Below are positions 35,291-46,917 of a stretch of 64,000 nt of DNA, piece after piece. Source of the DNA: Lepeophtheirus salmonis (Eukaryota; Arthropoda; Copepoda; Siphonostomatoida; Caligidae); assembly GCF_016086655.4 (NCBI RefSeq), contig NC_052137.2, positions 34,120,007 through 34,184,006 on the forward strand. The letters run 5' to 3'. Within the stretch, counting starts at the first letter, position 1; each line of letters opens with the position of its first letter. Below the pieces are notes generated by a model. The model saw only the letters and a list, made by a program, of their open reading frames with translations. It did not search any database and had not been told where the DNA came from. The position numbers were made by a program, and so were the translations under genes.

Positions 35291-36106
35291 ACATACTCTA
35301 TGGAAAGAAGGACAATATGATAGAAATAAAATCATGGATGTAAATGATGTTGAATCATTTGCACCCCCTCGATCAAAGAGGACGCGAGGAATATAAGATC
35401 ATTATGTTTCTCTACAAAAATTTACAAAAAACCCGGAACTTAGTTCAGTAGACAATCTTTAACGTATAGGTTTTTTCCTCATTGTGCTGTTTGTCGCCTC
35501 CTTGTTTAGAGTTTCTTAAGGTATGTCTACCTTAAATGAAATTAATTCTTCTCAAAATATTAAATAAAAAAACTTCAATTTGACAGTATTGTTTAGATTA
35601 ACATATAATTTTAACTAAATAACCCCATGTGGCAGTCAATACCTTTTTCAAACTGGCAATGTGTACAATAATTAGAACACATGTTGGTTTAGATAACCAT
35701 TTTTAAAGACTCAGGGGAAACATAAGTCTCAATATTTGAATTAAAAATATGTAAATACTTTTTTGGACATGTAATATAGGGTTCGATTTACACACTGGGC
35801 ATATATACAGAAGTTGATTTAAAAACCCTAAGAGATCAAATGAAGTTCGAAGTTGGACGCAGTTGAACGAGTTCGCCAGCTAGATACGTAATATAAAAAG
35901 ATGATTTGCGATCAATTTGTAAGGATTAATAACTTAATCTATAAAACATTTAAAGCTAATGCTCAACCCGTCATATTTACAAATATAATAATACTAGTCT
36001 GTTATACGTGGGATGGTCAAAAGTAAGTTTGTATGTTGAGTGTTTAATATCTAGTTGAAGCTCAGCGCATCATATGAAAAAGAAAAATGCTGTACATATA
36101 TGTATA
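35291..36106. other. No gene seen
   Basis: AT-rich with no recognised coding signal, ending at the TA before the next mariner. Confidence 0.4.
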
Positions 36107-36597
36107 AGGTTTAATAAAAAGAAATTCATTATTTTGAATGATTTTCTCCATTAATGTTCATCTCCTTGGGAGTCAAAACATTGATAATATGACGGTCGGA
36201 CTCGACGATTTCCATTTTTCTATCCACGTTCGACAATCCCCCTTCCAGAAAGTGATGCAATTTTGACGTCAAAACTACCGGCAAAGACGAAAATGGTGTA
36301 TGATTGGCTGTTACAGTATCAAATCCATAAACACTATTCACGTTTTCATACACCTGGCTTATGTTTCAGCCTTTTATCGAAGAAAAACTGTGAAACATGA
36401 TGTATTTTCTATTAGTTAAAGTCTATCTTAAACGCACGCTCAAAGAAAATTAAAACTGTCCAAAAAGTTTAGTCATTGTTATATCTGATATTTCTAACGT
36501 TATCTAATTCACAATAATCACACACACATATAAAACGTGAGATACGTATTACTAAAGCCATTTGTTGGAAAAATAATGAATTTCTTTTCACAACGTC
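36107..36597 (-). mobile_element. Short mariner derivative, N-terminal half only
   Basis: The inverted ends share AAAAGAAATTCATTATTTT exactly (36117-36135 and the inverse at 36570-36588). TA flanks at 36105-36106 and 36598-36599. The minus strand reads YENVNSVYGFDTVTANHTPF, then VDRKMEIVESDRH and LTPKEMNIN, after a shifted first helix region. This is the paired DNA-binding domain of mariner transposases, with the WFRRFRSG segment scrambled. Everything after the second helix-turn-helix, including all catalytic residues, is deleted: the coding part runs straight into the terminal repeat. At 491 bp it is a MITE-like deletion derivative of the family also seen at 2470-3783. Confidence 0.8.
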
Positions 36598-37869
36598 TAT
36601 TAATAATATTGCATAATTTTTATGTACATATGTTTGTCGACCCCTAATAACTCCAATGACGGATAGTAATTAATATATTTACATCATTTTTTTTGCAAAT
36701 TAACAAAAATTTTGTTAATTGTAATGCATTCTCAATGAAACACCCTTATTTGTCTATGTACCTCCCCCCCCTCTATATGAAAGATTGTAATAACCTCATT
36801 CATTCCGATAAGAATGATACAAATCTGATTCAGGGCGCCATTAATTTATCTAGGCTATCATTCAAGCACTCTGTTGTGATTATTATTATAAGGAGGTTGG
36901 TATTTGAAGACCACCCTTGAAGAAGACATTCCTTTTGTAGTGCAGAAGTAACGGGTAAAATAATATGTAAAATGGAGCAATGAAGATACATTGGATCCTT
37001 TTGTGAAGTTCTTTTTCTTCTAAGTAATTCAGGAAAAAGAGATATGTAATCAATCTCTGGGGATCAAAAGTAATGTTAATTACATGTATCTATTGTATAA
37101 GGGGAAAAATACAATCAAAGATGATAAATGGTACTAAATATATAATTAATAATTCCATGTAAAATTAAAGTAACACTTCAAAGTCGTCAATTCTTCTTCC
37201 TCTAAAAATTAAGAATTCATATTTAAAAGTAGGTAATCTGGGGTTATATTGGGTTGTGCATAATTATTTACTAATTGTATAATATTAAATTGAAGTTGTT
37301 GTTTTATTAAACTCTATTTGAAAATGTTTCAAAATAAAAATTGTACTAAGCTGTTATTAATTAAAAACTATTGAAGAGTCTTTAATTTTAGTTTCAGATT
37401 AGACTTTCAGCTATCCAATAAGATATTTATAAGCTTTGTTAATTTACTCTTCCAAAAGTTATGAGTCTCCAAAGTAAAAGCATCAATTTTCTTTTTCATA
37501 CAAGGATAACTCGAATTCCAAACTTGTTAAAAATATTATGAAAATAGCATAGAAATGTTTTAGTTTTAGGCTTTGAAATATATTTATACAGTTTATTTCT
37601 AGTTTGAAAAACAAGCGTTTAAAAAAAGTTTTGAATCTTAAGAAATAGCGAAAAATACATAGAAGTTTATCATTTTTGGCCTGAAGAATTTGTGCTTGAT
37701 AGGTGAAAACTAAGACAGTATTTAGAATGTCGTGCTGATACTATTTCTATGTATATATATTTTTTTTTTATCTTTAGACACAAAGAAAGTGTGCTTTTGT
37801 TGGAAATTATTATCAATTTATTCAAATTCATACAAAATGATATAATTATTCCAAAAAAAGATTGAGATG
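36598..37869. other. No gene recognised
   Basis: AT-rich. The plus frame 36693-36920 and minus frame 37670-37930 show no family features. Confidence 0.4.
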
Positions 37870-38460
37870 ACTGCCCTTCTACGTAACAGATTGCGACAAA
37901 AGGGAATTTCAAGAAAAATGTTATGCACATAGAACCCAGTTTATAACGTTTTCAAGCGTAAGGAGGCTGGAAGGGAAGGTATCGTTTAGAGCAAAATAAG
38001 TGTATTACAGAGAATATCAAACCCTTAATTTTACTGATGTTACCCAGAAAATGAATGTCTCCAGAGGCACGATGTTTAGAGCACTAAAAAAATAATTTAC
38101 AAGGAAGACTTTTCGTCGAATTAAATGTTCTAAATTAGCATATCGTCATGAAAAATTCCGTTGTGAATTAAGCAAGAAGCTATTAAACTATCTGAAACAT
38201 CCATCCATTTACATAACTTTATAAATTCTGTTAAGAAGATGTTTACCGTTGAAACTGTCCTGATCTTAGAAAATGTTAGATTCATCTCGCTAGAAGAAGA
38301 AAAAAGACCTTATTGATGACAAAGAATGTGTACTATGTAGCTTCTAATGGTTATTTTACAAAATCACACTGGCTTGGAGCTAGATACAGACTTACAGAAG
38401 CATATTATGTGAAAATCCTCAAGAAAAAAAAGTCCTTGGATGAATCAAATCTATTCTGGG
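37870..38460 (+). pseudogene. Tc1-like transposase relic, N-terminal two thirds
   Basis: Coding signal runs from about 37870 (LLRNRLRQKGISRKM). It continues with a second helix-turn-helix (FTDVTQKMNVSRGTMFRALK, near 38028-38090) and KLAYRHEKFRCELSKKLLNY. A degraded first-Asp block (KKMFTVETV) follows, then VASNGYFTKSHWL, ARYRLTEAYYVKILK, ending near 38460. These follow the order of Tc1-like proteins (FSDEKNFTVD, then VASNG..P..F..G.RL...Y...L). The second and third Asp blocks are missing. Several frameshifts and stops are present. Confidence 0.65.
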
Positions 38461-39528
38461 GATATAACCCATGAATGTTTCAATCATTTAATGGCTAAAA
38501 TAGCATTTATTTCTATTTTTAAAATGAGTTTTTTTTTGTTTCTGTAGTATAAAAAGTTTATCCTTTTCGAATTTTTATGGTAATAGTTTTATTTCCACAC
38601 ACAGTCCAACTTAAAAGTGGGGCCTCAAACATTTCACCCTAGTTCCCTCCTAAAATCGTTACTAGATTAACCTTGAATACTTCTTCACTGAATGTTTCTA
38701 TCTCCACCTCAGCTGTCCCATAGTGACTATATAATATTAGTTAAAATATGTCATTTATCAACATATTTTTTTTTCTACAAAAATCCGGAAAAAGAGAAAA
38801 TCCCAATTAATTTTTTTATTTCATATATACATATAGCCCAATATTCCATAGACATATTTAAATTTGTGGGATTAGTTAAAATACCCAATAATTTTCGCTA
38901 TACACGTCTCTTTGATTTAAGAGACTAATATTAACCCCGAGATGGCTTTTCAAATAAGATCGATCATTTTATCCTTCTTTTAGTGTTTCATTTATTTTTA
39001 GATTATCTAAGTGCAATTTACGGGCCTCCAAACCCTAATTTGACAAAGAGTAAAAGTGTAATCCACACTCAAATTTGAGAAAAAATATTCTAGCTTCTTT
39101 TGTGTTGACGGGCTACTTATAATTTTTTGATTTATAAGTCCCACAGGGATACGGATAAGTTATTTTAAAAAATTATCTAAAACTGGACCAGGCCCTTTCT
39201 TATTTAAAAAAAATGTATAATCGGTAAATAACAATGATAAATAACCTGGTTCATGCATGCATCTGTTAAATTTATATTTTATACAAACGAATGAAAAGGA
39301 AGTTAAATAAGGGAAGTGGAATTCCAATTAAGGATTTGCAATTTGTATGTAATTTTATATTTTTGACTCATGTACATCGTGTTGTATTTTCTTTCTTTTT
39401 TAAATAGTGCAATCTACTAATTATTTTTTGTTACTTCTGCGTTATTCGTAGCAGAAGCCTACAAATTACTTAAATATTTGCAAATCTAAAGGATTCAAAC
39501 CCACTTGGTAATAAATTTACATGAGAAC
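38461..39528. other. No gene seen
   Basis: AT-rich. The plus frame 38692-38928 is Tyr/Ile/Phe-rich noise. Confidence 0.4.
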
Positions 39529-39582
39529 ATGATGGAAAAAATCATTGAGGAGGAACCTGCATTAATGGGTTTTAAATTAAAG
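39529..39582 (+). CDS. Possible short first coding exon
   Basis: MMEKIIEEEPALMGFKLK opens at tandem ATGs (39529, 39532) and runs to AAG/GTTAGT, a good splice donor at 39583. Upstream, a pyrimidine-rich stretch ending GTAGCAG (about 39448-39454) could be an acceptor for a mostly 5'-UTR exon; all frames close before the ATG. The composition (Glu-rich, charged) is unlike the surrounding noise. No downstream exon was identified and no family is recognised, so this is weak. Confidence 0.22.
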
Positions 39583-40269
39583 GTTAGTTTCTGTACTCTT
39601 CATGCGTTTTTCCATATTAATACACAAATACTATGGATACTATTTTAATTCCTGACATAGACACATTTAAATGAATTCATTCCATCATTATGAATAATAT
39701 TCTGACAGTTTTCATAATTTAAAAAATAATAATCTCCTTTGGACGTCTGAAACTGTTTTGAGGGTCCAATAGCTCACATTTGATATATTAATACACGAAA
39801 TTAAAGGAAGTGGTTTGAATCATTTCGAATCACACTCTGATTGATGTTGATATAGGCTTCAGAATTTGACAAAATTATCCCTGTTTTATGTACATTAGAA
39901 AAATGTAAATGACAAACAATTTTGCGTGTTTGTTAGACTTCACTTGTACGTCTTTTCAACATATACCAATAATAAATTGATTTTAGTTATCCGCCTTTTC
40001 AAGTCCACCTATATTCCTTTTCAGATAATATTTTAGCCATGTGTATACTTAAATGTTATTTCCTGTAATATTTTATTATGAAATTAATTTATAGATTTGT
40101 GCGTTAATACACAAGTATTCGTATATGTATGTATAAAAATGCACGAATGGGTCAGTTTTTATTTTTTCAAGGTTTGGTTGTTTTATTGAGTTCTATGTTC
40201 GTAAATGTTCCTAAATGTATCAGCTATCATACGCTGAATTATTTGTTGTCATACGTCAACGTTTATTTA
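39583..40269. other. No gene seen
   Basis: AT-rich. No downstream exon for the preceding candidate could be recognised. Confidence 0.35.
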
Positions 40270-40845
40270 TACAAAAAGAGAACGGATGACAGATATTCTG
40301 CTCGCATAAAACTCTGTAAAGGAGTTTGCGGACATGGTGATTTGCTCTGTCCGTAATGGCAGTAGGCTCATTAAAAGTGGCAAGATCCTCTTAGGTAGAC
40401 AGAAAGTGGAGTACACAACAAGATAGTCTCTGAAGACTTCTTGACCGGTTTGACAATTGAAATGGAAGCCAAGGAGACCTATGAGGTGATGAAAGAGGTT
40501 GTGAGGACCTGGTTGGATACCAACTAGCCCGAAGGGAATTACTGCTAGAAACAAGACATGACATCTGTCCATAATGGAATGGCGACTCAAATTTGATGAA
40601 AAGGAAACCTCACTGAGTTCTGGCCTCCAAAATTGAGGACATCCTCATCACAGGACTACTCGCCACTTGGCTATTGAATATGGGGCTTCATGGAGAGCAA
40701 GGCCTTCAAAGTCCTCCAGCACAATTTTGATTCCCTGCAGGCCTCCGTTGAGAAGAAGTGTGATGAAATGTCCTATGATATCGCAATGAAAGTGTACAAG
40801 GCCTTCAGGTCCAGAATGGAGGCCATGGTGGCCGCATAAAGAGGA
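40270..40845 (+). pseudogene. Mariner (DD37D-type) transposase relic, catalytic and C-terminal part
   Basis: After a scrambled start the plus strand reads MEAKETYEVMKEVVRTWLDT, EGNYC*KQDMTSVHNG (second Asp block, about 40541-40590), LTEFWPPKLRTSSSQDYSPL, then IWGFMESKAFKVLQ, NFDSLQASVEKKCDEM and AFRSRMEAMVAA. Thirty-seven residues separate the second Asp from the third position, which is Gly. The N-terminal DNA-binding domain and the first Asp block are not recognisable. Four in-frame stops occur. Minus-strand open frames across this block are antisense shadows. Confidence 0.85.
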
Positions 40846-41009
40846 AATTTTGGGAACTAATTGTTGATATATCATGGTATAATTAAAAATGGTTACAAAT
40901 AACATATTCTGTACAACATACGCATACTAGTCGTATATGAATACTGCCCCTTTCTGTAAAGACATGTAATATTATATTATACGTTTTCCCGAGATAACCA
41001 GTCATGTAT

Positions 41010-41430
41010 AAAATATGTCCTGCTGGTATGTGAAAATAAAAGAAACCGATAATGAGCGTGGTAATCCTAACAATTTTAAGAATGTTTGGGAGAAGAGCAG
41101 CTTAGCTGCTATGATGTTTCATTAAATCAGTTCCATGCAGCCGTGAGGATAAGTAAATAGATAAAAATCCCACTCTGTATATAACAGGTACATATGGACC
41201 GAAATTACTCCAATGTCAATCCTCAATTCTACTCTGAGACCAACAAGGATTTACGCTTATAACTCCCGAGCAAACTGTCATCTTTACTCTCTGCTTTTCA
41301 TGAGTACATGCTCATGGGATAACTTTATACGTAGATGCCCGGTCTTCAAGAATTAAATAACAATGATAATAGCATTGGAAAATAAAAAAGCTTGGTCGGA
41401 TTACCGACTAAAAAATGGAATATCTTGCTG
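41010..41430 (-). repeat. Dispersed repeat family A, copy 10 (near full length)
   Basis: In reverse order: TTTTAAGAATGTTTGGGAGA, GCAGCTTAGCTGCTATGATG, CTACTCTGAGACCAACAAGG, TTTACTCTCTGCTTTTCATG and the 5' block near 41360-41420. It faces copy 11 head to head across about 150 bp. Confidence 0.75.
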
Positions 41431-41584
41431 CTGCAGCAACAACAATTGCTCTCGGCTCCTGAGGACATAACACATCATTATTTATTATTGTGTTTGCTAT
41501 TAAGCAGTTAGAGTTTAGTAAAGACAAATCTAAAGTCCAAGTTTCTGATTTTTTCATTATTGAGGAGATAACATCTAATTATAA

Positions 41585-41885
41585 AGTGTAATCACAAGTG
41601 ATGTGCTCATAAAGGAGGGAGAGTTGTGCGGATAAGTTACAAGTTTAAGTCCTTGTTGGACTAAGAGGAGAATTGAGGATCAAAAACGGAGTAAATTCCT
41701 TCATTTGTTATTACGTAATATTTAGTGTTTATTTCCTTCCTCTCACATTAGCTGGCAACTAATTTAATGGAACGTCATGACAGCCAAGCACCTCTCCTTT
41801 AAAGCATTTTTCTAGTTGTCAGGTTACTATATTGCTTGTTAGTTTCTTATTTTTTTATATACCGAAAATACTAAAGGATTTACAC
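41585..41885 (+). repeat. Dispersed repeat family A, copy 11
   Basis: GTTTAAGTCCTTGTTGGACT, ATTGAGGATC, GGAACGTCATGACAGCCAAG and TTGTCAGGTTAC follow the middle and 3' parts. The hairpin is disrupted (TTAGCTGGCAACTAAT). Confidence 0.7.
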
Positions 41886-42530
41886 TCTTTCTTAGGCATT
41901 AGGCAATGTAGGTCACACTGGTAGACCAGTTGAGGACGCGTGAAGTAGGATCTCAATCAAAGTTAGTAAATTAATTTGTTTTTTTTTGTGTTTTAGATAA
42001 AGAATAAGTTTATCTATAAAATTTAAAATGTTAAATGATTTGGTATCTAAAGTTCAGGGATAAATTTACGGGCAATCATTATTTGACTTGAACTGTCAAT
42101 ACAAACTGTCAAATCATGTGTCTTTTCTTCATTCAAAAAATAGTTATTTGACATTAAATTACTGACCAATGACTATTGTGCAGCCTTTTATTGAAATTCT
42201 CATGTATGCACATTTCCTGCAGTCCCCTGCACTTGTGTAGATATATTATATAGTGGCTATTGCTTCACTTTTTTACGCAGTGTCTTATGGTGGCATAAAT
42301 ATAAAATATGTAATAGCAATTTTACATGATTTATCGTATCTGTTCTCATACATAACTCTTTGAGTTTTTGCATATATGTACTTACTAAAAGGGGAAAAAA
42401 TAAGAAAAAAATTAAGAACTTACTTATAATCTACATAATATATTTAGATAGCTCGCTCTGTTGTGCAACATTTCTACTAGCTTAGCTGGCATTTCTGACT
42501 ATGATTGTTTTGGCTAAGCTCATCCAAAAA
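41886..42530. other. No gene seen
   Basis: AT-rich. If the candidate exon at 42531-42749 is real, this region would hold downstream intron or exon, but none is recognisable. Confidence 0.35.
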
Positions 42531-42749
42531 TCAAACGATTACTTGAAATAACGATCCATCAATAAATGTACCTTCACAGAGAGTTCCTTTGTGACTACTT
42601 CCATCATGATACAATGCTCGAGGGTGTACCCATGAATTACATAAATCCATTAAATAAACACCTCTTACACAATATGTTTGCGTATCTCCATTTGTTTTAT
42701 AGCCTAAAGGATTGAACATAATGTAATATTGAAATACGAAAAATGGCAT
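42531..42749 (-). CDS. Candidate host exon, Cys-containing, unrecognised
   Basis: A 72-codon minus-strand frame reads FNPLGYKTNGDTQTYCVRGV, YLMDLCNSWVHPRALYHDGS, SHKGTLCEGTFIDGSLFQ. Codon choice and residue mix (Gly, Asp, His, three Cys, Trp) look like real protein and differ from the Phe/Lys/Ile noise nearby. No transposon match is apparent. On the minus strand an acceptor-like AAATTAG lies just before the AACCATGCC start (near 42755). CAA/GTAATC near the right end of the frame is a possible donor. The frame otherwise closes with TGA. The spaced Cys residues would fit a secreted or extracellular protein, but that is only a guess. Confidence 0.3.
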   Translation of the reverse strand: MPFFVFQYYIMFNPLGYKTNGDTQTYCVRGVYLMDLCNSWVHPRALYHDGSSHKGTLCEGTFIDGSLFQVIV

Positions 42750-43399
42750 GGTTCTAATTTATGCAGTGATGTTTTCAGTAGCATATTAAATACAATGAAA
42801 ATATATGAATGTAATTTGAGATTACCAATACATGTATATTTTAGTTGTATTTTGTTCCAGAATTCACAATTTTATAATTACTTTTTTGTTTTAATATATC
42901 TATAAGATAAAAGTATAGTAATATTATCCTCATACGAGTATAACTATTAAGTACATATACAACGAGTAAAACATACTCAAGTTTAAAGAAATATAATATT
43001 TAACAACAGGTTTTATTTAAATGGACCGGTGACAACTAATTATGTTCGAGTACTTATAAGTAGCTACATTTATTTTGCCTTCAAAATATGGACTGTTATG
43101 CCTAGATATGACATATATTTACATATAGGTACACATTCTCAACAAATGTATTTGAAGATGTTGCCAAATAACGTTATACATCCAAATAAGAAGCAAAATC
43201 TTTAAAATTGAGAGACATTAGGTTGAAGAGTATTTTGGCAAGTTCTATTACTTTGGTCACTCCAAATAATATCAGAGGACTCGGATGTGGGAACCTCTTT
43301 GTACAGAGCGTGGGACCCAAGATTTGCGATATCATGACTAGAAAAAAGACAACTCAACCCCAATCTGTTATTTGTTTAAATATTATATTTAGGTATATA
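42750..43399. other. No gene recognised
   Basis: AT-rich. A plus-strand frame starting at 43208 overlaps the transposase relic that follows and is its shadow. Confidence 0.35.
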
Positions 43400-43775
43400 T
43401 TGTATTCAATCGGTCCTCCATCACAAGCAATAACAGCCTCGACACGCAGGCAAACAGTCATCGTTGAACCGCGTAGCGAATCCAAATTTGGATGAGAGAT
43501 TCGGCAGATATTATTTCCCAAGACAATCAAACTGCAAAGTCTAGGGTGTTGCGGTCGAGACTGGAGGAGGGCCATATGGAGGCAGGCCAGAAGTCAGCCA
43601 TGTTGTTATAGCAGAAGTTTTTTCCCTTGACTGTATATACCTTTATTGAGCTTCTTGATGTTGTTGATAGTCCAGATGGAGATGTCAACGTTCTTTGCAC
43701 CCATCTGGACAATAAAAAACAGCATGAAGGAGATCACACTATCGTTTGCTTTTTTCGTTGTTGATCTGACATTAT
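43400..43775 (-). pseudogene. Mariner transposase relic, ends only
   Basis: Minus strand: an N-terminal helix-turn-helix (VISFMLFFIVQMGAKNVDIS, WTINNIKKL, about 43650-43760) joins almost directly to the third-Asp block (NMADFWPASIWPSSSLDRNT, LDFAV). The C-terminal tail follows (NICRISHPNLDSLRGS, then VEAVIACDGGPIE at about 43405-43440). The first and second Asp blocks are deleted. A shifted frame lies after LDFAV. A TIR could not be fixed on either side. The arrangement again is a core-deleted derivative. Confidence 0.75.
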
Positions 43776-44438
43776 TTCATTTAGAGACATGGGATAGAAA
43801 CAAAACTTGCCATTGAACGGTGGTTAAGAAGCAATTCTCTGGCATGGCTTATTACGTACTGCAATTTATTACTGTATTACAAAAAAAAATGTTTTAATTA
43901 AAGGCTGGTGTTAAGTTAGTAATTACATTTTGTGGCACCGGGTCTAATAATGCTAATAAATTAGAATTTTATGGACTAGCCATACTTAGATATACCTATT
44001 TAGGTATGTGCGTACATATGAGAGGAAAATCTCTTCCTCTTCATCCTGGGTCCACTCCACAGTCCACACGTCCTTGATTATATATGTCATAAACAAAAAA
44101 GAATTAAAATACTTAGAATTCCGATCCTAAGCGATCAAATTACGGGTTAAGTATAAGTTAATACTACTTTTATATAGATTACATACTTCTTTTTTTAAAT
44201 AGGAGAGTACTTATAGCATTTCATATGCTCTGTATAAGGAAGGATGCAAAACGATTTAAAAATATAATGTTGGTACATACATACATACAACTCCAGTGAT
44301 TTAATAATTATGAGGCTGTAATAATGCAACAATGTTCAACTATTCATACAAAAGAAAAGGAGGAAACGTTTTTGATATTTTTGACTTTCTGTATTATTTT
44401 GTGTAATTTATAATGAACCTCCACTATTAAAGATGCTA
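43776..44438. other. No gene seen
   Basis: AT-rich. A short (ACAT)n run lies near 44275-44290. Confidence 0.4.
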
Positions 44439-45600
44439 CAGGGTGCTCCAAAAAAATTGGGATCAATTTCAATTGCTTCAATCTCGGCTTCTATAGGTCG
44501 TTTTATAAAAATTCCTTTAGTTCCGAATAGCCACGTGTCTTGTTAGAAAAAAAAATACTTTTACATCAGTTAGAGATGGAGCAAACCAGAAACCCCATTA
44601 TATGCGAATGGTGTCGCGCGAGATTCACGACGTATGAGATTATCAAGCGTCTCAAGTACTCAAAAAGTACACTTTACTGGATTTATAATGAATTTGCCGA
44701 CCAAGGGAAACCTCCAAAGAGAATATTACAAGGTGAGAGCTGACACCAAACGTTCCCCCAGACTCGTGGCGGACTCAAAAAGTCTATTGATGCAAATCAA
44801 ACCACCTCCATTCTCAATCTTGCAAAGACCAGGAAGGTGAGTAAGACGGCCATTAAAAGAGCTATTAGTGTCGACCTGGGATATCTTTTTAGTGTCATGG
44901 CTATCAAACATCTCCTCAACGGGGACAATAAGGCCAACAGGGTGATCAGAGACAGTAGAATTATCAAATCGATGAAGTCAAATAGATCATTCTTGATATT
45001 TTTTTCATTGATAAAACATCACGGTTGACTACTCATCCAATCGCAGGAACAACAGAGGGATCTGTTCGAACCCTTTGAGGTCCTCACTATCATTCGGATA
45101 AAGAACCCAGGTGAAACCGTGATCCTTGGTGTCATCTCTAGTGGACGGGACGGCATGTCCCCCCCCTCTTCAAGAAGGGCGAAACTGTGAAGGTGGATGT
45201 GTACCTGAAGGTTTTTGAGGAGGTGATCATAACTTGGATGGCTGGAGTAGTCCAAGGAAGAAATTACACCTTCAAACAAGACAATGCACAGGCAAACAAA
45301 GCCAAAACAGCGCAGGATGTCTTTGGTACTAAATGTCACAACTTTTGGAGGCCATTTTGGGGTTGAAAATTGCTCGGACTTCGACCCGTGTGATTTCTAT
45401 GTCTAGAAGAGGGTCAAGCATGAGGCTAGTGCTAACTACCATTCGTACTCCCTAAATAAGTCCCTTATCCGTACAATGACAAAGGTCAATTTGCACGAAG
45501 TCACCGAGTCTGCCAAAGCTTCGGGTGCCATGTGGCCAAAGTTATCGAGAAAGGTGGATCTTATTATAAATAATTGAATATCATTAAATGTAGCCTTCAA
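44439..45600 (+). pseudogene. Near full-length mariner (DD37D-type) transposase relic
   Basis: The element starts after a TA with CAGGGTGCTCCAAAAAAATT. The transposase begins at ATG 44576 (MEQTRNPIICEWCRARFTTY). It continues with IIKRLKYSKSTLYW (first helix-turn-helix), TKRSPRLVA, TSILNLAKTRKVSKTAIKRA (second) and a degraded first Asp block (FIDKTSRLTT, about 45008). Next come FKKGETVKVDVYLKVFEEVI, the second Asp block (FKQDNAQANKAKTAQD, about 45278) and DFDPCDFYV with the third Asp. The tail ends IEKGGSYYK near 45572. Thirty-seven residues separate Asp 2 and Asp 3 along the reconstructed order. All three Asp positions survive, but at least three frameshifts and several stops kill it. It is the most complete transposase in the window. 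Confidence 0.88.
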
Positions 45601-45626
45601 ATAGGAAAAAAAAATATGGTTCTAGA

Positions 45627-45711
45627 TAGTGATGGATCGGCTCTAGGACTGATTTCTTAATCAGTCTCTCCTCTCCCAGGTTTTTTAGTATTTTAGATCG
45701 ATCCAACACTA
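45627..45711. mobile_element. Family G MITE, 85 bp copy
   Basis: It starts TAGTGATGGATCGGCTCTAG and ends with the inverse of TAGTGTTGGATCGATCTAAA. The first 14 bases of the two ends differ at only two positions. Its interior is AT-rich. It lies immediately after the mariner relic. Confidence 0.65.
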
Positions 45712-46057
45712 GTTATAGACCATCTACATAGTTCGTTTTTTAAAAGCCTTTTAAGATTTTTTCAATTGATCTGGACCATCTTGTACAATGGTATCTTCGT
45801 AGTATCAACCATTCTTTTGTATTTTTGTCTGCTGTAGATTCATCTACTCTACTCCTTTATTGGTGAACATATCCCTATTATTAATAAATAAAAAATAATC
45901 CAACTATGTGGGACAAGGGATAATTGAATAAAAACTAGACGTTAAGTGATATATCAGATCGAAATTGTTGATCGTTGAGGGATTGAAATTAATTCATATT
46001 TCGATATATTAAAGAAAATATAATTAATTACAAAACAAAACAAACATGAGGCTCTAG
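45712..46057. other. No gene seen
   Basis: AT-rich spacer between two mariner relics. No signal was recognised. Confidence 0.4.
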
Positions 46058-46672
46058 CTTACATACAAGTCAAGAAAAGTACACTTGAACGTGATCGACG
46101 AATTTCCATTCACGTACTCTAAGGAAGTGGGCGTCTCCAGAACCACTGTCTACGCCATCCTCAAGTCCGAAGTGGAAGAAGAGCTAAGTCAAAAAGTGCC
46201 TAACTGGATTCAGAAGTGTTAAAGAAAACATCCCATACCAATCCCCTCAAGTCCCTGACGGCCCATGCGAGAGATCACTAGGTTTAACACCAGAATGTCC
46301 AGAGAGTTATCCAAATAGTGGGAGGAAAGAGCCTTGTAAGGGTGGGGAGACCACTTTTGGCACCAGCATTAAAAGAAATCCATCTCCTCCGCTTCAAAAT
46401 TCTTTTGAATGAGTCTTTTGACTTCTCTTGAAATATTGTTTGACACTTTTACCCCCCCCACCCTAGCTCTGATTCCCACCCCTTTCGACTACATCTTTTG
46501 GGTTCATATCTAGAGGAAGGCCTGAAGTGTCCATTATACTAACACAAAAGTCCTCAAAACCATTGTCAGTCAGCACTGGGACGCCATGTCTAAAAACTAC
46601 ACCCATAGCGGGTCCCAGGCCTTCCACCACCGTCTGAAAACCATAATTGTCACTAAGGGGGGGGGGGGTACA
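46058..46672 (+). pseudogene. Tc1/mariner transposase relic, internally deleted (copy 2)
   Basis: Same family as 1-553 on the other strand. It opens with FPFTYSKEVGVSRTTVYAIL (46108-46170), then QIVGGKSLVRVGRPLLAPAL and a short bridge. The third-Asp block follows (PTPFDYIFWVHI, about 46478) and the C-terminus (QHWDAMSKNYTHSGSQAFHH, RLKTIIVTKGG) to about 46668, where a G run lies. The first and second Asp blocks are deleted at the same place as in copy 1; both copies share TTCTTTTGAAT and CTTTTGA next to the deletion. Frameshifts and stops are present. Confidence 0.8.
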
Positions 46673-46799
46673 TTAATCATTAAAATAGCTGAGACACACA
46701 TCTATTTATAGTATTAACTTTGTTGAAATTCTAATGTTAATGAATAAATTATATCTTGTTGAAGTTTATATTTCAAAGTGTTCAGATTTTAATGAACCA

Positions 46800-46917
46800 C
46801 TCGGTACCTGATCAATACCAAACTGAGCTTCCTTATAGGGCTGAATTAGTTTGGTCCACAAAAATTGATAACGGTCTCAGACCAGTCTTGGATTTTCAGA
46901 CCGACCCCTGACATTAG
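46800..46917. mobile_element. Probable family G MITE, decayed
   Basis: The right end reads CAGACCGACCCCTGACATTA, close to the inverted G terminus (GACCGATCCAACACTA). CTCAGACCAGTCTTGGATT inside resembles the copy at 56437. The left end is unclear. Confidence 0.35.

Noticed and set aside
40267..40905. Two long minus-strand frames (107 and 85 codons)
   Set aside because: They lie antisense to the mariner relic whose plus-strand reading carries the second-Asp block and the C-terminus.
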